Assembly (NCBI GenBank): GCA_021234155.1
Contig: JAJEKV010000156.1
Span: forward strand, 1,086,230-1,150,229
Length of the DNA stretch: 64,000 bases
DNA from: Isoetes taiwanensis
Taxonomy: Eukaryota; Streptophyta; Lycopodiopsida; Isoetales; Isoetaceae
Direction: 5' to 3'
Positions 22,509 to 35,311 of the stretch are shown here, one piece after another. The position numbers were made by a program, and so were the translations under genes. The notes beneath the pieces are model-generated. The model was given only the letters and a program-made list of their open reading frames with translations. It was not told the DNA's origin and searched no databases. The first letter of the stretch is position 1. Each line of letters starts with the position of its first letter.

Positions 22509-25280
22509 ATGGCTTCGGCTGAAAATTCCAAAAAAACTAAATATCCCCCTGCTAAAACCCTAAACATCAGTTCTATTTCGTTTCTTCACGAGTTTATGCT
22601 CCTGCCAGCCAGTGATCGAGCCGATTTGCTTTCTCAGTTAAGTAAATTTCATGAGCAACCCTCTTCTTTCATAAAATTTGGAGACTTTTCTGACCCAGGT
22701 CTGAAATCAAAAGGAATGTATCATCTTGATCGATCCACGCCAATCTGGGATGATCTCTCTAAAGACCCGGGCTACAATGGCGTCCCAGCTCTTGATGCAA
22801 ATGGTATTCCCATCAGAAGTGGACCTCCGAGGCCAACCCAAGAAATCTTCTCTGATCAAGAACTGGCAAACCAATTGGATGTTATGAAAGTTCGAACCCC
22901 GCCAACAGTTCTCTCTTTCAAAGGTATTAAACTCCAATCCAATGCTATAGCATCAAGAATTCAATCCTTGCAAAATAATGCTGTATTGGTTAGGGTTGAT
23001 AAGGTTGGCCTGAAAATTGAAAGAATGTGGGACCAATTGCTTAAACTTCATAAACGCATTATCATAAACTCCATCTTCTGGCTAAATTTCCCTTATATCA
23101 TGATTGAGTGTGGATCTCCAAGAACTGTCAACTACCTTCTTAAAACAGGTCGAGCTACTTGTGATGCCTTTCAACTTCACTTTCTTAAATGGGCTCCCAA
23201 TCTCACTCTTTCGGATTTTGATAAACTTTGCATTGCTCATGTCCAAATGAATGATCTGAGCCCAATCTACTGGCATGAAGATTGTTTCTCGAAAATCTTC
23301 AGCTCAATTGGAACATATATTGCTTCTGAATTCTTTCTTTCTAAGCCACCAAGGTGCTATGTCCAAGTTGACTGTTCCAAGCCAATTCCCATCTCCATCC
23401 CTTTCACTGATTTCTTTGGATCAAATGCTTCCTTTCAACTTAGATGGGTAGGTCTACCAAACCTATGCACTAATTGCAATTTCAGGCATTTCTCTAGTTC
23501 ATATTGCTCAGACCCTTCAGAGAAAGCAAGTCATTCAAATACTGGGAAATTGGACCTACTCCCAGATCATCAATGTCAAGGTCATGTTCAGGTTCCCAGT
23601 CAGCAAGGCAAACATGTTCTACATGAAGAGAAGCAGATGGATAACAACAGCTTCAGGAATAGTAATGGTAGCTTCAGAAGAATACAAAGGAAAAGAAATT
23701 TGGCTCAAGCCAAAGTAACAGAAAACACTGCCAAAGTTTCAACTTTGAGTCAATTCTCTGGATTCTCATCTCGGTCTGGTTTTTCTTCTCTATCTCAACC
23801 CATTGTCAAAGTAGATGTTCTGAACAGGGGTAATGTGGATAACCTTAAAACGAGCAACAAGGTTTCCACTGAGAAATTTAACTTGCAAGGGCAGACCTCA
23901 GCAGATAGATCAAACCAGGTCAAAAATCAAGACAGGATGCTATTAAAGGGAAAGGCTCCATTGTCTAGCTGCACTCTGGATCTCCATAGCACCTTGAATT
24001 CCATCTTGGAATCTAGCAAAAATACTGCTATGCTCAATTTGCAGCACAAGCAGTATAACAAGGGAATTGTTATACATTCAACCTTGGGACCATACCAAAA
24101 TGATAAAGGAAAGTCTACTCGGAAAATTGACTTCAACAACAACAATTGCAGAGACAAGATTTCTGTCAAAGCACTTCACCAAAATATCAATGGAAATGAG
24201 GTTCCATTAATTATAGATAATGAAAATACTGAGCAAAGCACTGTATCTGATGCTTCCAATGCAAAGAAAGTGACAAATTCTGAGCCAAACAAGGAAATTG
24301 AGCAGGCTTTCACAAAGAAAGCCATTGCCACTGCTTCTCCAAATTTACTAGCTCACGAATGCTCCTCACCAACAAATCAGGAAATTGCTGCCAACTCCTC
24401 CAAAGAGACTTCATCAAAGGATATATCTTCAAAGGTTATTTGTTCTAACACTTATAATGTTCTAACTGATTTATCTGAAGATTTCTGTGCAGACACATTG
24501 GAGCCAATTGCCTTTGTCCCTTCATCCTTAAGCTCTCCCACCTTAATAAACCAGGAACCAGATCTCATTGATCTCTCTCCCAATTCTATTTCCCAACCAA
24601 TTCCTTCTGATAACTTTGGTGGACTCTCCCCAGTCATTGCAGTCCAGTTAGCAGAATTACAACAAGATATGGACTTCAATACCTTGGTTATTAAAGATTC
24701 TCTGCAAAATTCTCCAGATAGTGGTGAGCATATTAATCAGAAGATCTTTGATGGAGGTGCAGATGAAGTGATGGATATAGAAAAAATAGGTGACAGAGAG
24801 GAAACAAGTCAAGAGCTTTCAAATATAAACAGACATGGTTCCAATGCAGATATAGCCAGAAATTCAGTCGACAGTGATACAGAAATGCAAGGGTTGCAAG
24901 GTCAGGGGAACAATAAGCAGGATGCAAGCAAGAAGGATTTGGAGCAACTCTCTGCCAGGCAAGCATGTCTAATCCCTGATAATTTAAATCCTAATTCAAT
25001 GTTAGATCTCGATTGTTGTAAGTCCAAATTTTGGGAGTGCCCACATTCCTCAGCTACAGATGAATTTAATAATATTAAGGAAAACTCCGATCCCAACACT
25101 TTTAATGCAGCCAACTGGGAAGATGACTCTTTCCTGCACATGTCCTCTGACAAAATGATTGATAAGCCAAATTCCCCAAACTGCAAAAGGGGAAAAAAAG
25201 CTAAACACAAAAAAGGCCAAGCCTTATCTGAAACTCCTGCAGCTAATACTAGGCAAAAGAAAAAATTGAGAAACCATTAA
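22509..25280 (+). CDS. LINE ORF1 protein (nucleic-acid chaperone-like, 923 aa)
   Basis: ORF1 proteins of plant L1 elements bind element RNA in the retrotransposition particle. This one is 923 codons and intact. Residues about 120-310 look like the DUF4283-type RNA-binding region of plant L1 ORF1 (VRVDKVGLKIERMWDQL, KWAPNLTLSDFDK). It is followed at about residue 318 by a CCHC zinc knuckle, CTNCNFRHFSSSYC. The remaining 580 residues are Ser/Asn/Asp-rich with no visible domain, ending in a lysine-rich tail (KRGKKAKHKKGQ, RQKKKLRNH). That long low-complexity C-terminal half makes it larger than usual for plant L1 ORF1 as I know the family. The start is chosen because it is the first ATG of the frame, 32 bases upstream separation from ORF2 being at the other end. 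Confidence 0.8.
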   Translation: MASAENSKKTKYPPAKTLNISSISFLHEFMLLPASDRADLLSQLSKFHEQPSSFIKFGDFSDPGLKSKGMYHLDRSTPIWDDLSKDPGYNGVPALDANGIPIRSGPPRPTQEIFSDQELANQLDVMKVRTPPTVLSFKGIKLQSNAIASRIQSLQNNAVLVRVDKVGLKIERMWDQLLKLHKRIIINSIFWLNFPYIMIECGSPRTVNYLLKTGRATCDAFQLHFLKWAPNLTLSDFDKLCIAHVQMNDLSPIYWHEDCFSKIFSSIGTYIASEFFLSKPPRCYVQVDCSKPIPISIPFTDFFGSNASFQLRWVGLPNLCTNCNFRHFSSSYCSDPSEKASHSNTGKLDLLPDHQCQGHVQVPSQQGKHVLHEEKQMDNNSFRNSNGSFRRIQRKRNLAQAKVTENTAKVSTLSQFSGFSSRSGFSSLSQPIVKVDVLNRGNVDNLKTSNKVSTEKFNLQGQTSADRSNQVKNQDRMLLKGKAPLSSCTLDLHSTLNSILESSKNTAMLNLQHKQYNKGIVIHSTLGPYQNDKGKSTRKIDFNNNNCRDKISVKALHQNINGNEVPLIIDNENTEQSTVSDASNAKKVTNSEPNKEIEQAFTKKAIATASPNLLAHECSSPTNQEIAANSSKETSSKDISSKVICSNTYNVLTDLSEDFCADTLEPIAFVPSSLSSPTLINQEPDLIDLSPNSISQPIPSDNFGGLSPVIAVQLAELQQDMDFNTLVIKDSLQNSPDSGEHINQKIFDGGADEVMDIEKIGDREETSQELSNINRHGSNADIARNSVDSDTEMQGLQGQGNNKQDASKKDLEQLSARQACLIPDNLNPNSMLDLDCCKSKFWECPHSSATDEFNNIKENSDPNTFNAANWEDDSFLHMSSDKMIDKPNSPNCKRGKKAKHKKGQALSETPAANTRQKKKLRNH

Positions 25281-25312
25281 TCTCAGCTTCTCATTCTTCC
25301 TAGTCTCCTGCA

Positions 25313-28300
25313 ATGAAGATTTTATCCTGGAATTTAAGGGGTATTAAAGGCCCCCTTAAAAGAAGAAGAGCAATAGCTCAAATTAAGCAATACAATGCTG
25401 ACATTATCATGCTTCAGGAATTGAGACTTCCTCAATTCGAATGCTCAAATTTAGCTGATTGGATTTCCCCAGGGAGTGCCTCTATATGGATTGAAGCTAC
25501 AGGTACTTCAGGGGGTTTATGCATTATCTGGAAGAACCTTAAGCACACCTCCTTATTTAATAGCCCGTGCAATAGATGGCAGGCTGTCACTTTTTCCTCT
25601 GCAGATAATGCTTTTGGAATCATCAACATTTATGCTTCCACTGATTCCAGAGATAGAGAAACTCAATGGTGCAACATAAATAGCTGGCTTCAAAACCAAG
25701 GTATCTCAACTTGGATTTTAGGGGGGGACTTCAACAATACTCCATCTTGGGACCTCAAGGTAGGGAAGCAACTTAATCTCTCCTCTAGTGAGAAGATTTC
25801 TTGGGATAATCTGATTGACAGCCATCTCATGCATCATATCCCTTCTTCCACTGCTAAATTCACATGGAGCAACAAACAAGATGGCAACAAGAGAGTCTTC
25901 TGTGCTCTGGACAGATTCTATATCACCAATTTGACCAATGATTTTTTGGATAATTGCCTTGTAACTAGTGATGAGTGCACCTCGATTTCTGATCATCAGC
26001 CTCAATTCTTAACCACTAAGCATGATATTTCACCTAAGAGACAAGGTAATATACCTTTTAAATTTAACTGTTCTCTTTTGAAATCTGAGGTTTTTTGTGC
26101 TGAATTCAAATCCTTCTACTTAAATCTTCCCAGAGTTGGTTTGAGTAATTCTACCTCCATGAAGGAATTCTATGCCAATATCAAAGCTGCTAAAGGATGG
26201 ATTAAAAGCTGGGCTAAAAATCAGCTTACTCAAAAGAATGCTGAGAAATTTAAATACCTGCAAGATATTAAGGATATCAGGATGCAACTTCAAAATGACC
26301 CCCTTAATCCAAATTTGCATCTTCTGGAAGGAAATCTTGAAAACTCAATCAAATTGATAGAAGAATTTGAAGCCAAAGGGGCTGCTATTTCATGCAAGCT
26401 AAAGTACCATGCCAATCTAGACAAGGGCAATTCTAAATTATTTTTTAGGGTTGCCAAGAATAAGCTGCTCAAGTCCAATATTTCTAAAATCATCACTGAG
26501 GATAATTCCAGTCTTGATAAGCACTCTGATATCTCCAATTTCTTTAACTCCAAGTATGCTGAGCTTTTCTCTCAACAAGCCTTTGACTCGAATACTGCCT
26601 ATGAAATGATCCAGAATATTCCAAATAATCTAGCCTCAACTCATACTGATTCTATGAATCTGAACATTTCCAATTTGCCTACTGTTGAGAAAATTTATAA
26701 AACATTAACCTCTCTTGCTAAGGGGAAAAGTCCTGGCCCAGATGGCTTTCAATCTGATTTTTACATTCATTTCTGGGATATCATTCAAATAGATTTTTCT
26801 AGAATGATTCATGGTTTCTGGAACTCTAATCATCTGCACCCTGCAATTTCTGCTGGTCTAATTTCTTTGATTCCTAAGAAAGAGGATCCCTTAGCTTTTA
26901 CTGACTGGAGGCCAATCTCTTTGACTAACACCTCCTACAAAGTCTGTGCTAAGATTATTGCCAACAGAATTAAAGGCCATCTTCAAAAAGTCATCAATCC
27001 TTCTCAGTCAGCTTTTCTCCCAAACAGGTATATTCTTGATAACTATATTGCAGCTATTGAGGGTCTTCATTGGAGTAAGTATTCTGGTCAAAATTGTGTT
27101 CTGCTAAAGTTAGATTTTTCTAAGGCTTTCGACATTGTACACTGGAATTTCATAAATTTTGCCCTGAAATACCTTGGCTTCTCTGACAAGATTATCAGCT
27201 TGATTCTCGGTCTGAATTCTAGAGCCCAGTCTTTTGTTTAAATTAATGGCTCTCCTGGCTCCTTTTTCTCACTTGCTAGGGGTGTAAGGCAGGGATGTCC
27301 CCTTGCCCCATACATATTCATTGCTGTCACTGAGATTTTATCTAGAGTGATCAATCATCAACAAAGTCTAGGACATATTAAAGGTTTGATCTTGCCAGAC
27401 AATTCCTCGAACATGAACATTCTGCAATATGCAGATGATTCTTTTAGCTTTCTCCAGAATAATGCCTCCAATATTTCTGCATATCTTGACATAATTCAAG
27501 CTTTCAGTGCTGCCTCTGGAATCTCCCTAAACTTAAACAAATGCAATATTATTGGTGAGACAGGTCAGCAAACCATATGTGGCATCAACTGCTTGAATTC
27601 TACTCAGGCATCTAAATTACTGGGTTTACCTTTATCTCTGGACAACAATATTAAAGGGCTATGGACTCCTATCATTTCCAATATTAAAAGGAAATTGAAT
27701 TACTTTGGCAGCTGTCTCTCTATGGCAGGGAGAACCATAATTGCAAACAGTGTTATTGCAAGCTCTCACATTTATTTTTCCTCTGCCTTACTTGCTCCAA
27801 AATCTATCTATCTACAGCTGGAGAAAATTATTAGAAATTTCATCTGGGGTAAACGTCATTTAATTAATTGGAATTACTTGACTAAGTCAAAATCGAAAGG
27901 AGGTATTGGCTGTAAAGATCTTTTCTTTCAAGGTTCAGCTTTAGTTGGCAAATACATTTGGAAAGCTCTTTTTCAAACCAATAATCCTGCTACTGTTTTC
28001 ATTAAATATTGGCTTCAAAAGTGTAAATTTAAGGGCCATCCAACAGTAGAGCATTTTCTGCCTTCTTCTGCCTTCTTTCCTATTCAGCCTGCTCCTGACA
28101 TCTCCCCAATTATGAGAAATATGATTGTTGCCTGGAATAAAATCTCGAGTTGCTTTGAACATCAGGGGGTAAGTAATTTCAACTCTCAAACTTCTATTTT
28201 CTGGAACTCTTCTCTTTCAAATTCCAGAAGCATTCCCTTGGCTTTCAAGCACCCTAGAATATATAGAAAATGGAAAAATGCTAGCATTAATGTCATTGGG

Positions 28301-28945
28301 GATCTTCGTGTTGATAACAGATGGATCACTTGGACTGCTTTAAAAAGGAAAGTGATTGGAACTTTGTCTGATAAAAGGTTATTTATTCACATTAAAGCCC
28401 TCCTATCAAATGCCAATATTGGGAATATTGACTTGCCTATGGACTGGTTATGTAAAGGTAAGCCTAAATATAAGGTCTCCCTGATCTATAGTTTGCTAGC
28501 AAATAATGGAAGGCCTTCAAAAGCTAAGCATTATTGGAATTTAAATGATGAATTGGATGCTAAAGTCTGCAGAAATATCTGGCTTTCTTTTTGCACCCCA
28601 AGAATCTCCTTCTTTATTTGGTTATTGGCAAATAAAAGCCTGCAAAATCTTGATTCTGCAGCTAAACTTTACAATCCTAGCAGGTCAAAAAAAGGCCTGA
28701 CCCCAATTTCTTCTATGTGTCCTCTTTGTCAAGACTCAACTGAGTCAATGCCTCACATTTTTCACTGCAGGAAATTAAATGATTTATGGAGTTGGTGTGA
28801 AGACAAATTCAAAGTTAAAAAAGCTAACTCTTTTATTGATTATTTCCTAACCAATGATGCTTTTTACAACACTATTCTTTTCATTGTGTTATGGAATATA
28901 TGGAAACACAGGAACAGATGCCTATATGGAAATCATCTGGATTAA
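25313..28945 (+). pseudogene. LINE ORF2 (endonuclease, reverse transcriptase, zf-RVT), one in-frame stop
   Basis: ORF2 nicks target DNA and primes reverse transcription there. The AP-type endonuclease domain is intact: LSWNLRGIKG, LQELRL, GGDFNN, FTWSN, LDRFYI and SDHQPQ. The reverse transcriptase shows KGKSPGPDGF, LIPKKEDP, DWRPISLTNTSYK, QSAFLPNRYI, LKLDFSKAFD and RQGCPLAPYIF, then YADD at about 27425-27440. The C-terminal region has the zf-RVT module: KAKHYWN, RISFFIWLL, then CPLCQ...MPHIFHC. The frame is continuous from 25313 to 28945 except for TAA at 27239-27241, between the palm motif and RQGCPLAP. That stop cuts the protein to 642 residues before YADD and should abolish activity. A single C-to-T or A-to-T change explains it. 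Confidence 0.9.
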
Positions 28946-29909
28946 ACTAAATATTATTCATGAGTTGCAAAGTACTGCTACTGTTCAAAAAGGGCAAACA
29001 GATTCATTTAATGAAAGATGGAATAGTATTGGGAGTTATTATGGAGAGTTCAATTTATTTAAATTGCATTGCTCGAATACTAATAGTAGTCTTTACTATG
29101 ATTGTGCTAGATTATCTGGAGTTTTGCAAGAGGGATCTGGATACCAGCTTTGACCTCAAGGAAGCTATCAGATATAAGGGGCAGATTAACACTCAGGTGA
29201 ATGCTTATCAGGATTATTACTGGAAATCAAAAATCCATGACAGAATTTTCCTGAGCCTTCATGAATTTCCAGTCTCTGAGATCCATTGGGCTTATGAGTT
29301 CTGCAAAAGCACCTATCAGATGATTACATTATTCTGGTTTTTGGAAACTACCAAAGATGTATATGACGCATGGCGCGTTCAATTTCTCTGAGGGAATGCT
29401 ATTACTATCACAGGTGCAAAGCTGATGCATTTGAAAATCCGCTCATTCTAATGGCCACTTCATGTGTTTCTGACTTGCTGGAGTGCTTGGACTGGGGAAA
29501 GAAAACCAACTTTATCCTAAGCCCAGCTTTCTCTGATCGCTTTCCATTCCTTGATCAATAAGCTCTGTCTCTTACTTAACCTACCACTCTGTTGTCTATT
29601 CTACTTTTATCTTGCAGGCAATTGGCGACTCTGTGCTTCTGTTACCACAAGGATTTTCCAATCTTCAGTTTATCAGAAAGAAGAATTTCGGCTTGCATAC
29701 ACAACTCTATATTTCCTTAGTAACTCAAATCAGGAACAACTACTTTTGGCTTATAAGGCATATCACTCATTATTTTGGATATGCACTTGGATATTACTTG
29801 GCTTTTATTTCATGTTTTGCTCCAAAATCTACAGTACTTTGATCCCTTCTGATCAAAGACTTGGATTCTATGTATTTTCTAATATATAATTAATGGAAAA
29901 AATCTCATT

Positions 29910-29942
<33 letters not shown>
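28946..29942 (+). other. LINE 3' region and poly(A) tail
   Basis: About 970 bp between the ORF2 stop and the A run. Broken frames (28960-29391 and 29551-29889) have no clear domain, and I see no RNase H signature. The A run starts near 29914. Confidence 0.6.
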
Positions 29943-29948
<6 letters not shown>

Positions 29949-29955
29949 ATGACAC

Positions 29956-30429
29956 TAAGTCTATTTACATTTATAGGACAATTGTGGCATCCTTGCAAAT
30001 GCATGAACACCACATATGGTGAAGTCAATAAAGAATGACTAGAGATCTCGGGAGGCATGCAATTGCTTTTAACATGTTTCAAATTTAGATAACATGCCAT
30101 TGCGAATAGATATCATTAGGCAATGTTTTGACTATTGAGATGAAATCAGAAATTAAGTAATAGACAGAACCATTCCTAGGTGTTTAGGTTGAAATCTCTT
30201 GTAATAAGAATTGAATTGAATTGAATTTTATCTCCACGGATACCAAATGGCCTATGGGGCCCAAACTGACAAACAAAGAAGAATCGGCCTTTACTGTCCA
30301 GGATTTAAAAACCCCCACCCCAAAGGGTATCTTTCAAAACATAGCATCTAGTCAAAATATTTTTTGATTTTTTCAAATAGGCTTGAACCTCCATTTTTGT
30401 CTCAGAATTCAATTATGTACCTAAACACT
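29956..30429. other. Unassigned flank of the LINE
   Basis: No gene recognised. From about 30400 the sequence enters the tandem repeat unit described next. Confidence 0.35.
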
Positions 30430-31585
30430 GAACTTGAGAATGATAAGGACTCCGAAGACAGAGGATGGAAACCATTCAGATATGGATGAGGTTCTGCATT
30501 TTTTTTATGATGTCATGCATGTGAATATTGATGGAGTTGTCTACGCTACTAGGGTTGAAGCGCCAAGGACTAATCGTTCTCGCCATCTTTTAGTTTAGGT
30601 TCAAGATGCTCTCATCCGACTCCATATTCTTCAGTACGGAAATCCCCTCATGGCGAATAGTTTCTCGGGAGGACCCTCTTCGTTGTGACAATCGTAGGGA
30701 GGAGCTGTACAAATGAGGGAAGTGCGCCTATAAAAGAAATGGGCAATCTATATTGGAGGCAAATTAATTATTCTAGACCTTTTGCCTTCTAACCCTATTC
30801 TCTTGCTTGGGAGTCTTGCCTATATTTGTTCCGTCCCGTGGCCCTTTATTGCTCTCTGTGGAGAATACCTATCTATCTATCTGTCTGACTGTCTATTGGA
30901 TTTCATAGGCCTTTCGATCTCCATGGACAATAAAAATAATTTCACTTCAATTCAATTTTTTTTCAATGCAATTGCTTCTCATTTATTTTGTTCAAGACTA
31001 CCTAGAATTGCACTATGTATAGTTTCGTTCCATGGACTTGTGTGGTCCCCGTAGACATAATACCTACATACCGACCTACCTACCTATCTACTTTCTATCT
31101 AAAGCATTCATCTCTTTTGTTGAGTTCCAATATTTAATGTATTATTTTGGCTCAACATCAGAAAGATTTATATGTTGCATACTAGGACTATGCGGAGTAA
31201 ATTTTCTTGAAGTTTATGATAATGTCACAGAGTCTGCTTACTTTAACTCCTCAAGCGAAATTTCTCAAGCCCACATATCTTTAGAAAACAAGAGAAAAAA
31301 ACCTTAGAACGATGAATGAGGCAACCATTTAGATATGGGTGAGGTTCTGTATTTTTTTGATGATGTCATGTTTTAGGGGTTTTCCACCCTTTGAATGCAT
31401 TAGCACTATGACTATTAAATTTGAAGACACTATCATTATTGGCATGGGTCCACATCATCAAATGTTATTCATATTCCTATTGGTCCATGTCAGTGATCCT
31501 CCCACATCATTGCCATGTCATTGATCCATGGGAAAAGGCACAAAGAAGAAACACAAAAACTACTCTTGGTCCATGTCATGTGCCA
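30430..31585 (+). repeat. Tandem ~0.9-kb repeat, unit 1 and start of the next
   Basis: Landmarks in order are AAGACAGAGGATGG, GTTCTGCATTTTTTT, ATGATGTCATGCATGTG and a coding-like stretch (CGCCAAGGACTAATCG). GAGGAGCT and ATAAAAGAAATGG follow, then an (ATCT)n tract at 30868-30890, CATAGGCCTTTC, a CTAC-type tract at 31070-31090, AAAGCATTCATCTCTTTTG and ATTTCTCAAGCCCACAT. The same order recurs at 37440-38040 and 38230-39220. A new unit begins near 31315 and is interrupted by the CACTA element. Confidence 0.7.
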
Positions 31586-32559
31586 CACACTACAAGAGAA
31601 TAGCCATTTTTCATCACTTTAATATCACCTAAAATTTCAAAAAGTATTAAGTGATATAAATAATGATATTCAATGTACAATGGCACTATCAATGATAAGA
31701 TTCTATCATCTATAGCATCATCAACATTGTCATAAATATGGTCAACAATTATATCAGTACTAATTAATGACAATATATGTGTTACTAATAGCATCATGAA
31801 TAATATCATGTATTGCATCAGCTTTACCATCATTTATTACTCCAATGGTATTAATGACAATATAAGTGTTATAGCTTATGGCAGTTACAATATCACCCTT
31901 AGCTTCATCTATAGTATCACATATTGACAATATTATATCAATACTAGCATATGATGCTATTTGTGTCGATAATAGCATCATGGATAACATCAAGACTTAC
32001 ATCACTTTTACTATCAATACTTGTTGTAATTTTGATAATGATAATACAAGTGTTAATGCTTATGACAATTATAATATCATTTGTAATAGCACTACTTTCT
32101 TCAAACTCCCATAGACAAAGTACACAAAATAATATTATTAGAACAAGAAAGAAAAAAAGATTCTACAAACTCCCATAGACATTATGCTCAACAAAAAAGA
32201 TATGGCCAGTCCTCTTGGCCCTCTTACTTCAGATTGTTTTCATATTTTTAGTATAATAAATTAGTCTTCTTTGGCACAAAGAAGATCTAGCCACGCCCTA
32301 ATTTGGACGGCTTGGATCTTCCACGTCCAAATCTAGCCCTAGATCTCATGGCCTATGTTTGGCCCATCCGACCGTCCATACAATTTCTTTTTACCTTAAG
32401 AAAAAAAAAAGTTCAAAGTGCCAGATCTGTGAGTATGGCGGCCATGTTATGCAAATCTTCTACAGCAATTAGATCGCTCTTGACCTGCTAATGGTCTTAC
32501 TTGCTAATGGCACTGTTTATATCTGTCAATCCCAGTTCTAATCGTTTCTAAGTGTAGTA

Positions 32560-32706
32560 TCTCTCCCCTTGTTCGGTTTATTGGCTAGTCCATTGGGTTA
32601 GCAACTAAGAGATCTTGTGTTCAAGTCTCTGGGGGTCCGTCATATGTCCTCAATGGACGCTGCCAATGTGGCATGACGTAAAAATACTATCTATCTATCT
32701 ATCTCT
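32560..32706 (+). mobile_element. tRNA-derived SINE with (ATCT)n tail
   Basis: The head resembles a tRNA gene: an A-box-like TTGGCTAGTCCATTGGGTTA, then a B-box-like GATCTTGTGTTCAAGTCTC. The body has GCTGCCAATGTGGCATGACG and ends AAAAATACTATCTATCTATC. The same body end and tail appear on the minus strand at 39968-40232, so this is a SINE family. It lies inside the CACTA element. Confidence 0.65.
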
Positions 32707-34160
32707 TATTTTCAGGGTTAATCCTGCTCTTTACATCTTGGAATATAGTATAAGTTACCGTTTGGAGTTTGGGCCGTCAGATTTTCAAGACCGCAAAAAT
32801 ATTGTTTTATCTAAAACTTGTACCTCATGAAAGTAACTCTTGCATTATGAGATACGAGTTCAAAGTATAGCTGCTTCATTAAAGCCAAAGGTTTCTGCTT
32901 CTTTAGTTGCAACTCTATGGATCAAGTACAAGGGCATTGTCTTAAGATAAAATCTGCCTTTGGTTTTCTTTGTTCATGGAAGATTCATATTGTTTTTTAA
33001 AGCAATATGAGCATGAATAGCAAGTTCTGGGTTTCTTCAAAAAGGCTACTTCTGAAGTTTTCTTTCCTAAAACATGCAGGTGCAACGTGGGTTTCTTGAA
33101 ATCAACCTGCAGCTCATGTAAATTGTGGTCAAGTTGCAGGCATAAAATGTAGACTTCATTGTGATGTACAATCGAAGTCTTTTGAGCTTGGCCACCAAGT
33201 TAAGAATTTGTACGAGACCAACGTATCATTTTGTCCATGTTATGAATCTCATGATGTGTTGCCTGGTATAAGTGCTTGAGTTGGCAGTTCATCGACGATC
33301 TTTACATATGTCAACTTAACAAATATATGTTTCAATATATTCAAGAAATTCTTTACTGTCATGTCCTGTCTCCTATTCTTCTTCGTATAATGACTAAGCA
33401 TTTGCTTCCATTTTAGACATTCATATTGGGCAGAACTTTCAAAGATTGATCTGGGCCGGGTAGTTTAGTTACACAATTAATGTTTGCTTAAGTATCCTTT
33501 ATGTAGACTCCACCTGAAGGTGTCCATTACAATAAGCTCATATTGAGTTTTACCAGAAGTTCAATGTGGTACTTAATGGAGTGGACAATCTTGATATACA
33601 AAGCACGTCAACAAGCTTTGTTTTCTGGCAAATAACTTCTACAACATGTACATCTCTTACTAAGTGAATCTAAAAGCAAGCAGACAACCCAAATTGTTTT
33701 CCTCTCCATTCAGTCCCACTCGCACAAAATTAGCAACCTTCAAGGATTTGAGAGATTAATATGAAGTTCTAAGTAAATCTACATAAAAAACATGCATCAA
33801 TTGTAAAGTTAATTGCAACAGAAAATTTTATTACTATTGCGAATTTAGTGTCTTTCTATGTGGCATTATAGATTAGTGAAACTTGTCAATTTTCATGCTG
33901 TTTTCATGTTTTTTAAACACAGAGTCAACATCGTGCTCAATATCGTCAAATAAAAATAACAAAGGCAAGGGTTTGTTAATAAAAGTTATAAATAATATAA
34001 TTAAGGCAAGTTAGAGATATAACTAAGGCAAGTTAACAGTTTCCAACATTTACATATTTCAAAATTATACATGGCAATGCTAGGCACCATAACCAGTAAA
34101 GAACGCCCTAGGGCGTTATCACGAAGGCTCATAACACCCTCGGAGCAGAAAACGTGCCTC

Positions 34161-34263
34161 GGGCGTTAATGGGAATAAAATTCTCGGGCAATATGGCCAT
34201 GGCCAAAATGGCTCGGGCGTGCTCATGGCCATATTGCCCTTGAATTTTATTCCCATAACGCCC
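34161..34263. repeat. Snapback hairpin
   Basis: Arms of about 40 bp (GGGCGTTAATGGGAATAAAA and TTTTATTCCCATAACGCCC at the outer ends) around a 22-base loop. Further GGGCGTTAT motifs flank it at 34103-34120 and 34272-34280. Confidence 0.7.
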
Positions 34264-34363
34264 TCTGACCAGGGCGTTATCTACCCCATAATGTAATTTA
34301 TAACGTGTGGCGTATAAAGATATTGAAAAAACAATGGTAATTAGGCTAGAGAAAAGATGACAA

Positions 34364-34720
34364 AAAAACGTGGCAAGTTGCTAGCCAAAGTGTCCAATAA
34401 GATAATGTTCTCACAATAAATACTTATGAGGCGAAAGGAATAGCAAGATTGAAGGCTAGAAAAAAAAAATATGAATGATGGTATGAGATGGTGAGAAAGA
34501 AAAAACAAAAAGAACGTGGCAAATGTGGAGGCAAGAATATGAAAAGGACAAAGATGAAATAAATAGGCAATAGGCAAAATATGGAAGAACGTGGCAAGTG
34601 TGGAGGCAAGAATATAAAAGGACAAAGATGGAATAAATAGGCAAGAGGCAAATACGATTGAATGAAAACAAAAAGGGCGAAAATAGATCAAAAGAAGAAA
34701 ACGGAACGTGGTAGTTTTGA
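34364..34720. repeat. Tandem ~75-bp repeats
   Basis: GAACGTGGCAA followed by GTGGAGGCAAGAATAT and GGACAAAGATG occurs at 34512-34570 and 34587-34645, with partial units at 34364 and 34698. Long minus-strand frames here merely reflect the repeat. Confidence 0.6.
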
Positions 34721-35311
34721 CGTGAGGCAGGCATGGCGGAAGGTATACGGGATGGAGCATTTTCATCTTGTCTTCTTAATCTTTGCAGGTTCGGCATAGG
34801 GATGCAAAAAACAAATATCTTCTGAGTTTCTGCGGATGAATGTGGCGGAATGGAGCCGGCTACTTCATCTTTCTTGTGGTTTTTTGCAGATGATAAAGAC
34901 ACAGTGGCTATGGCAGACAGATAAACCGCTTTTTCTTTTCTTTCTCCCTTGATGGCATTGAACAAAGTTTTGTTTACTCATTCTTTCTTCTTGTGTAGGT
35001 CGGGCAACAAGGTTATGGCAAGAAACAAGCGGAAGGTATGGTCAGGAGTTGGCTCCAGCTTTTAGCAAAAGGCATGCTCCAGTTTTTAGCAAAAGATATA
35101 ACAGTTTTTTTTTTTTAAATCTGGCTGAGCAGAGATTTGGTTATGGCAGAATGCTAGGGCAACGGATTTTCATATGCAAGGTAGCAACAGAAAACAAGGC
35201 AGAGTATGAAGCATCAGAGCTCTCTTCTTTCCCTTTCATCTGGTTCTTGTACCTTCTTTCTTCTGCAGATCTAGAAGCAGTGCATAGAGCAGAAGCAGGG
35301 CACGAAATTAA

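Larger units (their letters stand above)
21818..29942 (+). mobile_element. Full-length L1-like LINE
   Basis: Flanked by a 13-bp target duplication AAATCCATGACAC (21805-21817 and 29943-29955) and ending in a run of about 30 A. It contains a 5' UTR of roughly 690 bp, ORF1 (22509-25280), ORF2 (25313-28945) and a 3' region of about 1 kb. The plus-strand insertion seems complete at 8.1 kb. ORF1 and ORF2 are separated by 32 bases. One in-frame stop in ORF2 is the only obvious coding defect, so the insertion is fairly young. Confidence 0.95.

Noticed and set aside
34341-34965. Overlapping minus-strand frames of 141 and 169 codons
   Set aside because: They read through the tandem 75-bp repeats inside the CACTA element and are Phe/Leu/Ser/Cys-rich with no domain.
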